From Fusobacterium sp. JB019 (GTDB lineage: Bacteria; Fusobacteriota; Fusobacteriia; Fusobacteriales; Fusobacteriaceae): 64,000 nt of DNA. The notes under the pieces are model-generated. The model saw only the letters and a list, made by a program, of their open reading frames with translations. It made no database searches and was not told the origin of the DNA. The DNA lies in the NCBI GenBank assembly GCA_030673965.1, contig JAUTCN010000003.1, forward strand, positions 1-64,000, given 5' to 3'. This document shows, piece by piece, positions 24,855 to 33,061 of the stretch. The position numbers and the translations under genes are program-made. Position 1 is the stretch's first letter. Each line of letters begins with the position of its first letter.

Positions 24855-25730
24855 TTATAATTTTATATCTTTTAAATATTTTTTTAATTCTTCACTTGTT
24901 TCTTTATTTCTTAGACCGAATTCTATATTTGCTTTTAGTAATCCTATTTTATTTCCAATGTCATACCTCTGCCCATCAAAATTATGAGCTACAACTTTTT
25001 TACCATTTTTTAGCATTTTAAGTATTGCATCTGTTAGTTGTATCTCTCCACCTTTTCCTGCCTTAGTTTCTTCTAATGATTTAAATATTTCTGAACTTAG
25101 AAGGTATCTTCCAAGACAAGCTAAAGTTGAGGGTGCTTCTTCTACACTTGGCTTTTCTATAAAATCTTCTACACCAACTGTTTTTTCATCTAACTGTTTA
25201 TTTGGTTTTACTATTCCATATTTGCAAACATCTTTTTTATCAACATTTTGTACTCCAAGTACGCTTGCCCCGTATTTTTCGTATGTTTCTATTAATTGAG
25301 ATGTTGCTGTTTTACCTTGTGTATGTACTATATCATCACCTAAAGCTATTACAAATGGCTCATTACCTATAAATGGTTTTGCTTTTAATATAGCATGCCC
25401 TAAACCAAGAGGATGAGTTTGTCTTACATAAAATATATTTGCTAGATTTGATAAATACTGTACTTTTTCTAATAATTTTTCTTTTCCTTGTTCCTTTAGA
25501 GTTTCCTCTAGTTCAAAGGAATAATCAAAATGATCTTCTATTGAATTCTTATTTCTTCCTGTTATTATTACTATATCTGTTATTCCTGATTTTACTAACT
25601 CTTCAACTATATATTGAAGTGATGGTTTATCAACTATAACCAACATTTCTTTAGGTTGAGCTTTTGTTGCGGGAAGTACCCTTGTTCCTAAACCTGCTGC
25701 AGGTATTACTGCCTTAGTTACCTTTCTCAT
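24855..25730 (-). CDS. galU: UTP-glucose-1-phosphate uridylyltransferase
   Basis: A 291-residue nucleotidyltransferase making UDP-glucose. The pyrophosphorylase motif GLGTRVLPATKAQPKEML (~13-30), with the catalytic lysine in P-K-E-M, VDKPSLQYIVEE (~33-44), FVIALGDDI (~124-132) and VEDFIEKP (~177-184) are visible, as is GKGGEIQLTDAI. Its product feeds glycan and LPS synthesis, matching the acyltransferase in the same operon. It sits between metG (27 bp upstream) and pgcA. Confidence 0.95.
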   Translation of the reverse strand: MRKVTKAVIPAAGLGTRVLPATKAQPKEMLVIVDKPSLQYIVEELVKSGITDIVIITGRNKNSIEDHFDYSFELEETLKEQGKEKLLEKVQYLSNLANIFYVRQTHPLGLGHAILKAKPFIGNEPFVIALGDDIVHTQGKTATSQLIETYEKYGASVLGVQNVDKKDVCKYGIVKPNKQLDEKTVGVEDFIEKPSVEEAPSTLACLGRYLLSSEIFKSLEETKAGKGGEIQLTDAILKMLKNGKKVVAHNFDGQRYDIGNKIGLLKANIEFGLRNKETSEELKKYLKDIKL

Positions 25731-25757
25731 TTTCCCCTCCTAAATCATATCCTTTTT

Positions 25758-27674
25758 TTATTTTATTTTAGAACCAACTTTTACTGAAGAATCTATTTCA
25801 ACTAATTTAATTCTTTTCTTTTCTTCTGTACTAAGAAGCATCCCTTGAGATATTTCTCCTTTTAATTCAACTGGCTCTAAATTTAATACTGCCATTACTT
25901 TTTTTCCTACTAATTCTTCATAATTAGGATAATATTTTGCAACTCCAGATACTATTTGTCTTATTTCTTTTTTATTCTTAACTTTAAATTTTAATAATCT
26001 ATCTGAATCTTTAACTTTATCCACTTCTAATATTTCAACAACTTTTAATTCAACTTTTGAAAATTCATCAATATTAATTGGATTAGCTATTTTTAAATTT
26101 TTATTTATAGGATTTTGTTCTTTTGGTTCTTTTTTTATCTCTAATCTTGGGAAAATAGGTGTCGCTTCTCCTAATTTGTGTCCTTCTTTTAATAATCCCC
26201 ATTCTTTAACATTTTCTAAAAGAGCTTCTTCAATATTATCTTCAAATCCTAATTGATTCCACATCTTTTGAGCTGCTTCTGGCATATATGGAGAAATTAA
26301 AACTGCTATTTTATATAAAGATTCAACTAACATATTCATTACTCCTGCTAATCTATCTTTTTTTGTTTCATCTTTTACAAGTAACCAAGGAGAAGTTTCA
26401 TCAATATATTTATTCATTCTAGAGATAAATTTCCAAATTAATTCTAATGCTCTTGAGAATTCTAATCTAGACATATGATCATCTATTTTTACTAAAATAT
26501 CAGCAAACATCTCTTTTACACCATTATCTATTTCTTCTAATTCTCCATTTCCTACTATATTTTCTCCAAAATATTTTTTGTACATTCCTAATGTTCTATT
26601 TAATAAATTTCCTAAATCATTAGCTAAGTCTGCATTTATTTTTGTCATCATTGCTTTTTCAGAATAATCTCCATCATTTCCAAAAGAAACTTCTTTTAAT
26701 AAGTAATATCTAAAAGCATCTACTCCATATTTTTTTATTTCATCTAAAGGAGATACAACATTTCCCTTAGATTTTGACATTTTTTCTCCTTCAGATGTCC
26801 ACCAACCATGAGCTACTACCTTATCTGGTAATTTAATTCCAGCTGAAAGTAACATACAAGGCCAAATAATAGCATGAAATCTAACTATATCTTTTCCTAA
26901 AAGATGTACTACCTCTCCATTTGTCCATCTTTCTTCAAAATTTTCAACATCACTTTCGTAACCAGCTGCTGTTAAATAATTTGTTAATGCATCAAACCAA
27001 ACATAAGTAATATGACCTGGTGCAAATTCTATAGGAATTCCCCACTCAAAAGTATTTCTAGATATCGATAAATCTTGTAATCCTTGTTTTATAAATGAAG
27101 TAACTTCATTTCTTCTTGAATGAGGTAATATAAAGTCAGGATTTTCATCTATATGTTTTAAAAGAGCATCCTGATATTTAGACATTTTAAAGAAATATGA
27201 TTCTTCCTTAACTACTCTTAAAGGTTTTCCACAATCTGGACAAGTATCCCCTTCTGCAACTTGATTTTCAGGAACAAAAGTTTCACAAGAAACACAATAT
27301 TTTCCTTCATAATCTCCCTTATAAATATCTCCTTTTTCATAAACGGTTTTCAATATTTTAGCAACTGCTTTTTTATGTCTTTCCTCTGTTGTTCTTATAA
27401 AATCATCATTATTTATATTCAAAGCTGACCACATTTCTTTAAATCTAGGAGCCATCTTATCTGTCCAAGCTTGAGGTGTAAGCCCTTTTGCCTTAGCTGT
27501 TTCTTCAACTTTTTGACCATGTTCATCTGTACCTGTTAAGAAAAAAACATCATGTCCTGTTGTTTTTTTATATCTAGCCATTACATCTGCAGCTATTGTT
27601 GTATAAGCACTTCCCACATGTGGATCTCCATTTACATAATATATCGGTGTTGTTATATAAAATTTGTTATTCAT
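25758..27674 (-). CDS. metG: Methionyl-tRNA synthetase
   Basis: A 638-residue class I synthetase. The HIGH-like PHVGSAY is at ~18-24, and KMSKS at ~296-300 (GEKMSKSKGN). The zinc knuckle in the CP domain is present (CVSC at ~128-131, CPDC at ~145-148). The C-terminal ~110 residues form the EMAP/Trbp111 tRNA-binding OB-fold (FSKVELKVVEI), as in dimeric MetRS. It lies 33 bp after the DUF374 gene and 27 bp before galU. Confidence 0.96.
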   Translation of the reverse strand: MNNKFYITTPIYYVNGDPHVGSAYTTIAADVMARYKKTTGHDVFFLTGTDEHGQKVEETAKAKGLTPQAWTDKMAPRFKEMWSALNINNDDFIRTTEERHKKAVAKILKTVYEKGDIYKGDYEGKYCVSCETFVPENQVAEGDTCPDCGKPLRVVKEESYFFKMSKYQDALLKHIDENPDFILPHSRRNEVTSFIKQGLQDLSISRNTFEWGIPIEFAPGHITYVWFDALTNYLTAAGYESDVENFEERWTNGEVVHLLGKDIVRFHAIIWPCMLLSAGIKLPDKVVAHGWWTSEGEKMSKSKGNVVSPLDEIKKYGVDAFRYYLLKEVSFGNDGDYSEKAMMTKINADLANDLGNLLNRTLGMYKKYFGENIVGNGELEEIDNGVKEMFADILVKIDDHMSRLEFSRALELIWKFISRMNKYIDETSPWLLVKDETKKDRLAGVMNMLVESLYKIAVLISPYMPEAAQKMWNQLGFEDNIEEALLENVKEWGLLKEGHKLGEATPIFPRLEIKKEPKEQNPINKNLKIANPINIDEFSKVELKVVEILEVDKVKDSDRLLKFKVKNKKEIRQIVSGVAKYYPNYEELVGKKVMAVLNLEPVELKGEISQGMLLSTEEKKRIKLVEIDSSVKVGSKIK

Positions 27675-27707
27675 TATTTCCTCCTAATTTTTCTCTTATT
27701 ATCTTTC

Positions 27708-28328
27708 TTATTTTTCAAGTTCTTTCTCAGCTTTTAAATTAAGTCTTATTAACTCTTCTTCCGCTAACTTTTGATACTCTTTTGTATCTACCCCCTGGGG
27801 AATATACATCCGTTTTCCAATAACACAAACCACCTTTGAAAAAGGTTTTGGTAATTGAAATTTATCCCAAGTTTTTGAAAAAACCCATTTTTTACTATAG
27901 GCCCCTCCTAAACATACAAAAGGCTTTCCTGTTTTTTGGGCAATATATATCATCCCTTTTTTAGCTTTAAAAGCTGGTCCTTTAGGTCCGTCTAGAGGAG
28001 TTCCCAAAGAATATCCTTCTTTTACTAATTTAATCATTTTAACAACACTTTTTATAGAATCTCTTCCTGAAGAACCTCTTACCATTTTATATCCCATCAT
28101 TTCCAATGGAACAGCTATTAATTCTCCATCTTTGGAAGGACTTGCAAGTCCTGCTTTCTTTCCTAATTCATCTAAACAAAAAAGAGCCGTAACTAATTTA
28201 TTATGCCAAAATCCACAAACATAAGTCTCTTTTCCATCTATTTTTTCTTCTTCTATTACTTTTATTTTTAGAGTCATACCTATTATTCTTAAAATAAAAT
28301 ATAAAAGCATTCCATAAATTTTATACAT
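27708..28328 (-). CDS. DUF374 lysophospholipid acyltransferase-family protein
   Basis: A 206-residue protein of the DUF374 branch of the lysophospholipid acyltransferase superfamily, which is tied to LPS or outer-membrane lipid synthesis in Gram-negatives. One N-terminal membrane helix (residues 2-20). Motifs: GFWHNKL (catalytic His, ~36), SPSKDGELIA (~78-87), RGSSGRDSIKS and TPLDGPKGPAFKAKKG (~112-127), which is the family signature. First gene of the metG-galU-pgcA operon, read from the extended -10 at 28389-28397. The exact acceptor lipid is unknown. Confidence 0.85.
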   Translation of the reverse strand: MYKIYGMLLYFILRIIGMTLKIKVIEEEKIDGKETYVCGFWHNKLVTALFCLDELGKKAGLASPSKDGELIAVPLEMMGYKMVRGSSGRDSIKSVVKMIKLVKEGYSLGTPLDGPKGPAFKAKKGMIYIAQKTGKPFVCLGGAYSKKWVFSKTWDKFQLPKPFSKVVCVIGKRMYIPQGVDTKEYQKLAEEELIRLNLKAEKELEK

Positions 28329-28388
28329 TCTATAATCTCCTAAATTCTTTATTTAAAACATTATTTATCCTTTTTTCATATACTAAAT

Positions 28389-28397
28389 ATTATATCA
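28389..28397 (-). promoter_or_regulatory. Extended -10 promoter for the DUF374-metG operon
   Basis: Minus strand TGATATAAT, about 60 bp before the ATG at 28328 and just after the ybaB terminator. Confidence 0.55.
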
Positions 28398-28414
28398 TAA
28401 TTTTAGTATTAAAA

Positions 28415-28446
28415 AAAGTGTCAATACATATATGTATTAACACTTT
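28415..28446 (-). terminator. Terminator of ybaB
   Basis: A stem of AAAGTGT plus AATACATA paired with TATGTATT plus ACACTTT, with one internal mismatch and a T7 run on the minus strand. Confidence 0.85.
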
Positions 28447-28474
28447 AATGTTTTTTATTTTAATTTATTTTTTA

Positions 28475-28822
28475 CTAAAATAATCCTGGTATATTCATTC
28501 CACCAGTTACTGAAGACATTTCTTTTTCAGATAATTCTTCTGCTTGTCTCATAACTTCACTAACAGCTGAAAGAATTAAATCTTCTAACATTTCTTTATC
28601 TTCCACAGCTTCTTTTACAATTTCATCAGAAAGAGAAACACTTAAAACTTCTTTTTGACCATTAGCTTTAATAACTACTGCTCCTCCACCAACTGAAGAC
28701 TCAACTTCTTTTCCTTTTAAACCCTCTTGAATCTTTAACATTTCTTGTTGCATAGCTTGAGCTTTTTTTACTATATCCATTTGATTTCCACCAGTTTTAG
28801 CAGATTTTATTTTTCTTACCAC
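28475..28822 (-). CDS. YbaB/EbfC nucleoid-associated protein
   Basis: A 115-residue YbaB/EbfC-family DNA-binding protein, a small homodimer usually co-encoded with recombination genes. The family core runs from QAMQQEMLKIQEGLKGKEVE through AVVIKANGQKEVLSVSLSDE to EVMRQAEELSEKEMSSVTGGMNIPG (~30-113). The start is GTG at 28822, seven bases after AGGAGG. This gives a basic 14-residue extension before the usual MDIVKKAQ start, and the internal ATG could also be used. It has its own extended -10 (28863-28871). RecR and DnaX are not adjacent. Confidence 0.9.
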   Translation of the reverse strand: MVRKIKSAKTGGNQMDIVKKAQAMQQEMLKIQEGLKGKEVESSVGGGAVVIKANGQKEVLSVSLSDEIVKEAVEDKEMLEDLILSAVSEVMRQAEELSEKEMSSVTGGMNIPGLF

Positions 28823-28862
28823 GACATTCCCTCCTAATTTTGTATTCTTAAACTACTTTTTG

Positions 28863-28871
28863 ATTATATCA
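28863..28871 (-). promoter_or_regulatory. Extended -10 promoter for ybaB
   Basis: Minus strand TGATATAAT in the 77-bp gap between sppA and ybaB, ~40 bp before the GTG start. Confidence 0.5.
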
Positions 28872-28899
28872 TAATTTTTTAAACTATTGAAATAAAAAT

Positions 28900-30663
28900 T
28901 TAAAATTTTATATTTGGAGCATAAAGTATAGGTCTTCTTAAAAGTTCTTCTTGTAATTTAAATTCTTCTCTATTTTTTAGCTCTTTAACTATTACATTAT
29001 TTCCTATAAGATCTTTAAATATATACTTTGGAAGTATTGTTTTTAATAAAGATTCAAATTTTTCATCCTTTACTGCTTCTACAACTTTATAATCTTTTAG
29101 TTTTAAATCTTTAGCCAAATCATTTATCACTTTTTCTAAACCACCAATTTCATCAACAAGTCCTATTTCCTGAGCTTCACTTCCTAGCCAAACTCTTCCA
29201 CTTGCTATTTTTTCCACATCAGAAATTTTCATTTTTCTACTAGTTGACATTTTTGTTAAAAATTCATTATAAGAACTCATACTAGAATTATAAATCTTAT
29301 TTCTCATTTTAGGAGATAATTTTTTATATATTCCCATATTCATATCATATTTATTGTTTGTTAATGTTTCAAAATTAATTCCTACTTTATCAAATAATTT
29401 CGATGCATTTGGAATTATTGTTACAACCCCTATAGATCCTGTTAAAGTTTCTTTATCTGCATAAATTTTATCCCCTGCAGCCGAAATAAAATATCCTCCT
29501 GAAGCTGCCACTCCAGCCATAGATACATATACTGGTTTTTGAAATTCCTTTAATGATTTATATATCAAATCAGAAGCTAAAGCTGATCCACCTGGGGAAT
29601 TTATTCTTAAAATTACACCTTTTATTTCTTTGTCTTTTTCTATTATTTTCAACTTTTCTTTTACAATCGCTGGAGTTATTATTTTTTCTACATTTTTAGG
29701 ATTTTCATTTAAAACTATATTTCCTTCAAGATAAAGTATTGCTAATTTATCTTTCTTCGCAATTTCTGGTAATTTTTTTTCTTGAGAATATCTTGCTAAG
29801 TATTCTGATTTAGAAAGACAATTAGTTATTTCATTTTTTTTCAAAAAGTCTTCATAATAAATAACTTGATCAACTAATTTATTACTTTTTAAATTAGTTG
29901 CGGAGGTCATCACAAAATCTCCAGATAAAATTTCTTTACTTATTTTTTCTTTTTCTAAATGTCTTTTTCTTGAAATATCTCCAACATAATTTTCATAAAG
30001 TTTATCATATATTCTCTTTGTATTTTCCTTAAATTCCTTACTCATATGAGAATTTCTATAATTTTCTCCATAACTCTTAAAATCTCCAATATGAATTATC
30101 TCTGCTTGTAACCCTAAATTATCTCCTAGCTCTTTATAATATGGAAAATTTCCATTATATCCTGATATTTCAGATATTAAAAAATTAGTATCTGGAACTA
30201 TTATATTTCTTGCCTCTAAAGCTAAAGAATAATTTCTATTATTTATAGTATCTAAATAAGCATATATTCTTTTTCCTTCTTTTTTTAATTCTCTTAATTT
30301 TACCTTTAATTCCTCTGTTTGAGCTCTATTTAATCCGTAATTATTTAATTTTAATATCAAACCCTTTACTCTTTTATCAGTTTTTATTATATTTAATTCT
30401 TTTAAAAACTCATAAAAATTTTCTTCTTTATTTAAATCAAGCAAAGTTTTTATTTTACTTTCTCCTAATGTTTTAGGCATTTCTATAACTACATATGTTT
30501 TATTTTCTATTGGAGGCAATTTTTGTTGATTTTTTATATATTTAGTTACTCCTAATATAACTAACCCTAATATAACTAACTTAAAAAAAGCTTTTCCCAT
30601 TTCAATAAAAACATGTTTAAAAAAATTCTTAAATCCTTTTAATGTTTTCTTTATAATTTCCAC
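28900..30663 (-). CDS. sppA: Signal peptide peptidase SppA (67-kDa long form)
   Basis: A 587-residue membrane serine protease of family S49 that degrades cleaved signal peptides. One transmembrane helix (~27-41), with the body outside. It is the duplicated E. coli-like form: the catalytic lysine is K196 (IGDFKSYGE) in the first half and the nucleophile S388 (GVAASGGYF) in the second. RINSPGGSALASD (~353-365) and the TGSIGVV strand are conserved. It starts 17 bp after the nucleoside kinase gene, so they form an operon. Confidence 0.93.
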   Translation of the reverse strand: MEIIKKTLKGFKNFFKHVFIEMGKAFFKLVILGLVILGVTKYIKNQQKLPPIENKTYVVIEMPKTLGESKIKTLLDLNKEENFYEFLKELNIIKTDKRVKGLILKLNNYGLNRAQTEELKVKLRELKKEGKRIYAYLDTINNRNYSLALEARNIIVPDTNFLISEISGYNGNFPYYKELGDNLGLQAEIIHIGDFKSYGENYRNSHMSKEFKENTKRIYDKLYENYVGDISRKRHLEKEKISKEILSGDFVMTSATNLKSNKLVDQVIYYEDFLKKNEITNCLSKSEYLARYSQEKKLPEIAKKDKLAILYLEGNIVLNENPKNVEKIITPAIVKEKLKIIEKDKEIKGVILRINSPGGSALASDLIYKSLKEFQKPVYVSMAGVAASGGYFISAAGDKIYADKETLTGSIGVVTIIPNASKLFDKVGINFETLTNNKYDMNMGIYKKLSPKMRNKIYNSSMSSYNEFLTKMSTSRKMKISDVEKIASGRVWLGSEAQEIGLVDEIGGLEKVINDLAKDLKLKDYKVVEAVKDEKFESLLKTILPKYIFKDLIGNNVIVKELKNREEFKLQEELLRRPILYAPNIKF

Positions 30664-30679
30664 TACATCCCCACTCTCT

Positions 30680-32155
30680 CTAATATTTATAGAATATACT
30701 TCCTCCTATAAATTCTTTTAATATAGAATTTGTAGGAATTAATGATTGATCAACTGTTACAAAACAACTTAACAAATCAGCTAGTTTTTTAGCCTCGTCA
30801 TACTCTGGTGAATCTACTCCTATTTTTATTAATTCTTTTAAAGCAAAAGGTTTTAGAACACACAATTCATAGCTTAAGCTTGAATTAAAAATTTCATCTG
30901 CATCTTCTTGAAAAGGAAATATCCATTTTTCTTCACCTTTTCTTATGGAATGCCACATTGCTAAGGTATCCTCTCCTTGAGTTTTTCTCGAAATGCTATC
31001 CCTTACTATTCTTCTAATTTTTCTTACATCGGTAGTATGAACTCTATTATGCATATCCATATTAATTTGAGTTAAACAACTTATATATATTTTAAATTTA
31101 TTCTCTCTTGGAATATATTTTGTTAACTCATCATTTAGCCCATGTATTCCCTCTATTATTATTATACCACCCTCGGGAAGTTTTACTGTTCTTGTTTTTT
31201 CTTTTCTTTCTCCTGTATTGAAATTATAAAGGGGTAACTTAGTTTCTTTCCCATCAATTAAATCTTTTAAATTTTCATTTAATAATTTTATATCTAAAGC
31301 TTCTATTGTTTCAAAATCTTTTTCTCCATTTTCATCAAGAGGAACATTAGCTCTTCCTATATAGTAATCATCTAATGAAATAGCTAATGTATCTACCCCA
31401 CAAGTTTTTAAGTTAAGTAATAATTTTTTAGAAAAAGTTGTTTTTCCTGATGAAGAAGGACCTGCTATTGTTATTAACTTTACATCTTTTTTTTCAATTA
31501 TTTGATCAGCTATTGAAGCTATTTTTTTATTATGTAAAGTCTCATTTAATAAGATTAATTCTAATATTTCATTATCAAATATTTTTTTATTAATACTTCC
31601 TGCATAACTAATCCCCATTATTTTGGCCCATAAATTACCTTCTTTAAAAGCCTTTGATATTTTAGGAGTGTCATTTATTGGAGCAACTTTCCAATCAAAT
31701 ACTTCCATTGGAGTCTTTAATATAAATCCATTATGATATTTATATATTTGGAAATCTCTAACTATTCCTGTTGATTTCCCAGGGCATATATAAAAATAAT
31801 CCCTATAATCTCCTATCTCAACCTCTTTTATTTTAGACCATCCACAGTTTTCAAGCAACAATTTTATATCTCTTCTTTCAATAGCTTTTGCCTTTAATTT
31901 TAAATCATCACTATCCTCTGTTATTAAATTTATTGGTATATCCTTTTCTACTATTTCATCCATTCTGTTATGAATTTTTTCGTAGTCTTCTTCCTGCAAA
32001 ACAACTATTTCTTCTTTATCATAAACTTCTCCATAAGAACCATTATTTAAGGAGTTTTGTAATTCTACCTCATATTCTGGATATAAATCTTTTACGGCTT
32101 TTAAAAAAACTAATTTCGTTGTTTCGTATTGTCTACCTTCTATCACTTGTTTCAT
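30680..32155 (-). CDS. Nucleoside (uridine-type) kinase with N-terminal TGS/ThrRS-like domain
   Basis: A 491-residue protein. Residues ~1-190 resemble the TGS and second-additional domains of threonyl-tRNA synthetase. Residues ~225-430 are a uridine/phosphoribulokinase-like P-loop kinase with Walker A GPSSSGKTT (232-240), SLDDYYIGR (~260-268) and IIIEGIHGLND (~325-335). This architecture is known from Thermotoga and many Firmicutes, where it phosphorylates pyrimidine nucleosides. The ThrRS-like part lacks the catalytic aminoacylation domain. Its own good promoter is at 32203-32231. The ATG follows GAGGTGG. Substrate preference is inferred from family only. Confidence 0.85.
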   Translation of the reverse strand: MKQVIEGRQYETTKLVFLKAVKDLYPEYEVELQNSLNNGSYGEVYDKEEIVVLQEEDYEKIHNRMDEIVEKDIPINLITEDSDDLKLKAKAIERRDIKLLLENCGWSKIKEVEIGDYRDYFYICPGKSTGIVRDFQIYKYHNGFILKTPMEVFDWKVAPINDTPKISKAFKEGNLWAKIMGISYAGSINKKIFDNEILELILLNETLHNKKIASIADQIIEKKDVKLITIAGPSSSGKTTFSKKLLLNLKTCGVDTLAISLDDYYIGRANVPLDENGEKDFETIEALDIKLLNENLKDLIDGKETKLPLYNFNTGERKEKTRTVKLPEGGIIIIEGIHGLNDELTKYIPRENKFKIYISCLTQINMDMHNRVHTTDVRKIRRIVRDSISRKTQGEDTLAMWHSIRKGEEKWIFPFQEDADEIFNSSLSYELCVLKPFALKELIKIGVDSPEYDEAKKLADLLSCFVTVDQSLIPTNSILKEFIGGSIFYKY

Positions 32156-32202
32156 AAACCACCTCTATAAAATTTATTTTCCTTATTACTAATAATATCC
32201 TT

Positions 32203-32231
32203 ATTTTATCATTTATGTTTTTAAATTTCAA
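32203..32231 (-). promoter_or_regulatory. Promoter of the nucleoside kinase-sppA operon
   Basis: Minus strand: -35 TTGAAA (32226-32231), 17-bp spacer ending in TGA, -10 TAAAAT (32203-32208). It lies downstream of the strong terminator at 32278, so the kinase gene need not depend on the upstream RNA. Confidence 0.65.
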
Positions 32232-32271
32232 TTTTTTCAATACTTTTAATTCTTTTAATTTTATTTTTTTG

Positions 32272-32467
32272 CATAAAAAAAGGGCCGTCTAAGTCGTCAT
32301 CACCTAAACAGCCCTTTACAATATTCCGATCGTACAACTCACCTACCTTTCCTAAGACATATCTACTAACAAAACACATCTATACGTTAACTTCGCCGCT
32401 ATATATTTATCCCATCTTCTGTCATAATTTCTCTTTCTTTGGTAATTCTCATCTATTATTTCATGAC
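32272..32467 (-). ncRNA. Candidate ~195-nt small RNA with own promoter and terminator
   Basis: A transcript predicted from the promoter at 32474-32501 to the terminator at 32278-32317. It has no convincing reading frame; the best is 17 codons without an SD. It begins with a possible 7-bp hairpin (GUCAUGA with UUAUGAC). Its 3' part has unusually high GC for this genome, including an AGGAAAGGUAGGUGAG purine stretch and a CGAUCG palindrome, before the terminator. Length and arrangement suit 6S-like or regulatory RNAs, but I could not match it to any family. A riboswitch-type leader is less likely because the next gene has its own promoter. Confidence 0.5.
32278..32317 (-). terminator. Very strong intrinsic terminator of the candidate small RNA
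   Basis: Minus strand: a 15-bp stem (AAAGGGCUGUUUAGG with CUUAGACGGCCCUUU, G-U pairs allowed), a 9-nt loop and a U7 run. Confidence 0.85.
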
Positions 32468-32473
32468 TGATTC

Positions 32474-32501
32474 ATTATATAGAATTCTAGTCCTCTTTCA
32501 A
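32474..32501 (-). promoter_or_regulatory. Promoter of the candidate small RNA
   Basis: Minus strand: -35 TTGAAA (32496-32501), 16-bp spacer, -10 TATAAT (32474-32479). Confidence 0.6.
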
Positions 32502-32589
32502 AAGAAAAACTAATTTTACAAATAACTACTAATAAAACTAACCATTTCCTAAAATAAGAATTCTCAATTTCTATTTCTGTACCTCTCTT

Positions 32590-32781
32590 CTTCTTTGTTA
32601 CTTTACTTCTTTGTTACTTTACTTCTTTGTTACTTTACTTCTTTGTTACTTTACTTCTTTGTTACTTTACCTCTTTGTTACTTTACCTCTTTGTTACTTT
32701 ACCTCTTTGTTACTTTACCTCTTTGTTACTTTACCTCTTTGTTACTTTACCTCTTTGTTACTTTACCTCTTTGTTACTTTA
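32590..32781. repeat. 16-bp minisatellite, 12 exact-period copies
   Basis: Twelve head-to-tail units. Copies 1-5 are CTTCTTTGTTACTTTA and copies 6-12 CCTCTTTGTTACTTTA, differing by one base; a degenerate 13th (ATTCTATTGTCACTTC-like) follows in phase. The period is not a multiple of three, so all three plus-strand frames stay open by chance and give leucine/tyrosine-rich false reading frames. Copy number is likely to vary between strains. Confidence 0.95.
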
Positions 32782-32905
32782 TTCTATTGTCACTTCCTTG
32801 TTACTTGTGATCTTTAATGGAATAAATATAATATTTATTATTTCATCGGACTCACCTCCAAAATAATCTTTATTTTTTAATCTTTATCCTCCTTCTTGTA
32901 ATACA

Positions 32906-32934
32906 TTTATACCCTATGTTTTTATTTTTGTCAA
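32906..32934 (-). promoter_or_regulatory. Strong promoter reading into the minisatellite
   Basis: Minus strand: -35 TTGACA (32929-32934), 17-bp spacer, -10 TATAAA (32906-32911). About 45 nt further on is GGAGGTGAGTCCG followed by ATG-AAA-TAA, a Shine-Dalgarno with only a minimal frame (GTG to TAA is five codons). The transcript would then cross the minisatellite towards the small-RNA region. Confidence 0.65.
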
Positions 32935-33014
32935 GAATTTTCAATGGTTTTTGTATATAATATTTCTATGCTAAATATACACTATATATATTATTTTTCT
33001 ATAATAAAAAAATA

Positions 33015-33039
33015 TCAGCACCTAGAACCTAGGCGCTGA
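33015..33039 (-). terminator. Terminator of the aminotransferase-DUF1846 operon
   Basis: An 11-bp stem TCAGCGCCTAG / CTAGGTGCTGA on the minus strand (one G-U pair), GTT-type loop, then a T7 run. Confidence 0.85.
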
Positions 33040-33061
33040 CACTAATATTTATTAATTTTTT

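Noticed and set aside
32272-32467. T-box, TPP, SAM, lysine, FMN or purine riboswitch in front of the nucleoside kinase
   Set aside because: None of the conserved aptamer cores of these classes could be found, and the kinase has its own promoter downstream of the terminator.
32590-32781. CRISPR array
   Set aside because: The 16-bp units are directly contiguous with no unique spacers, and there are no cas genes.
32595-32866. Three overlapping plus-strand reading frames rich in Leu, Tyr, Phe and Thr
   Set aside because: They are translations of the 16-bp minisatellite in each frame; the period keeps all frames open by chance, and there is no ribosome site.
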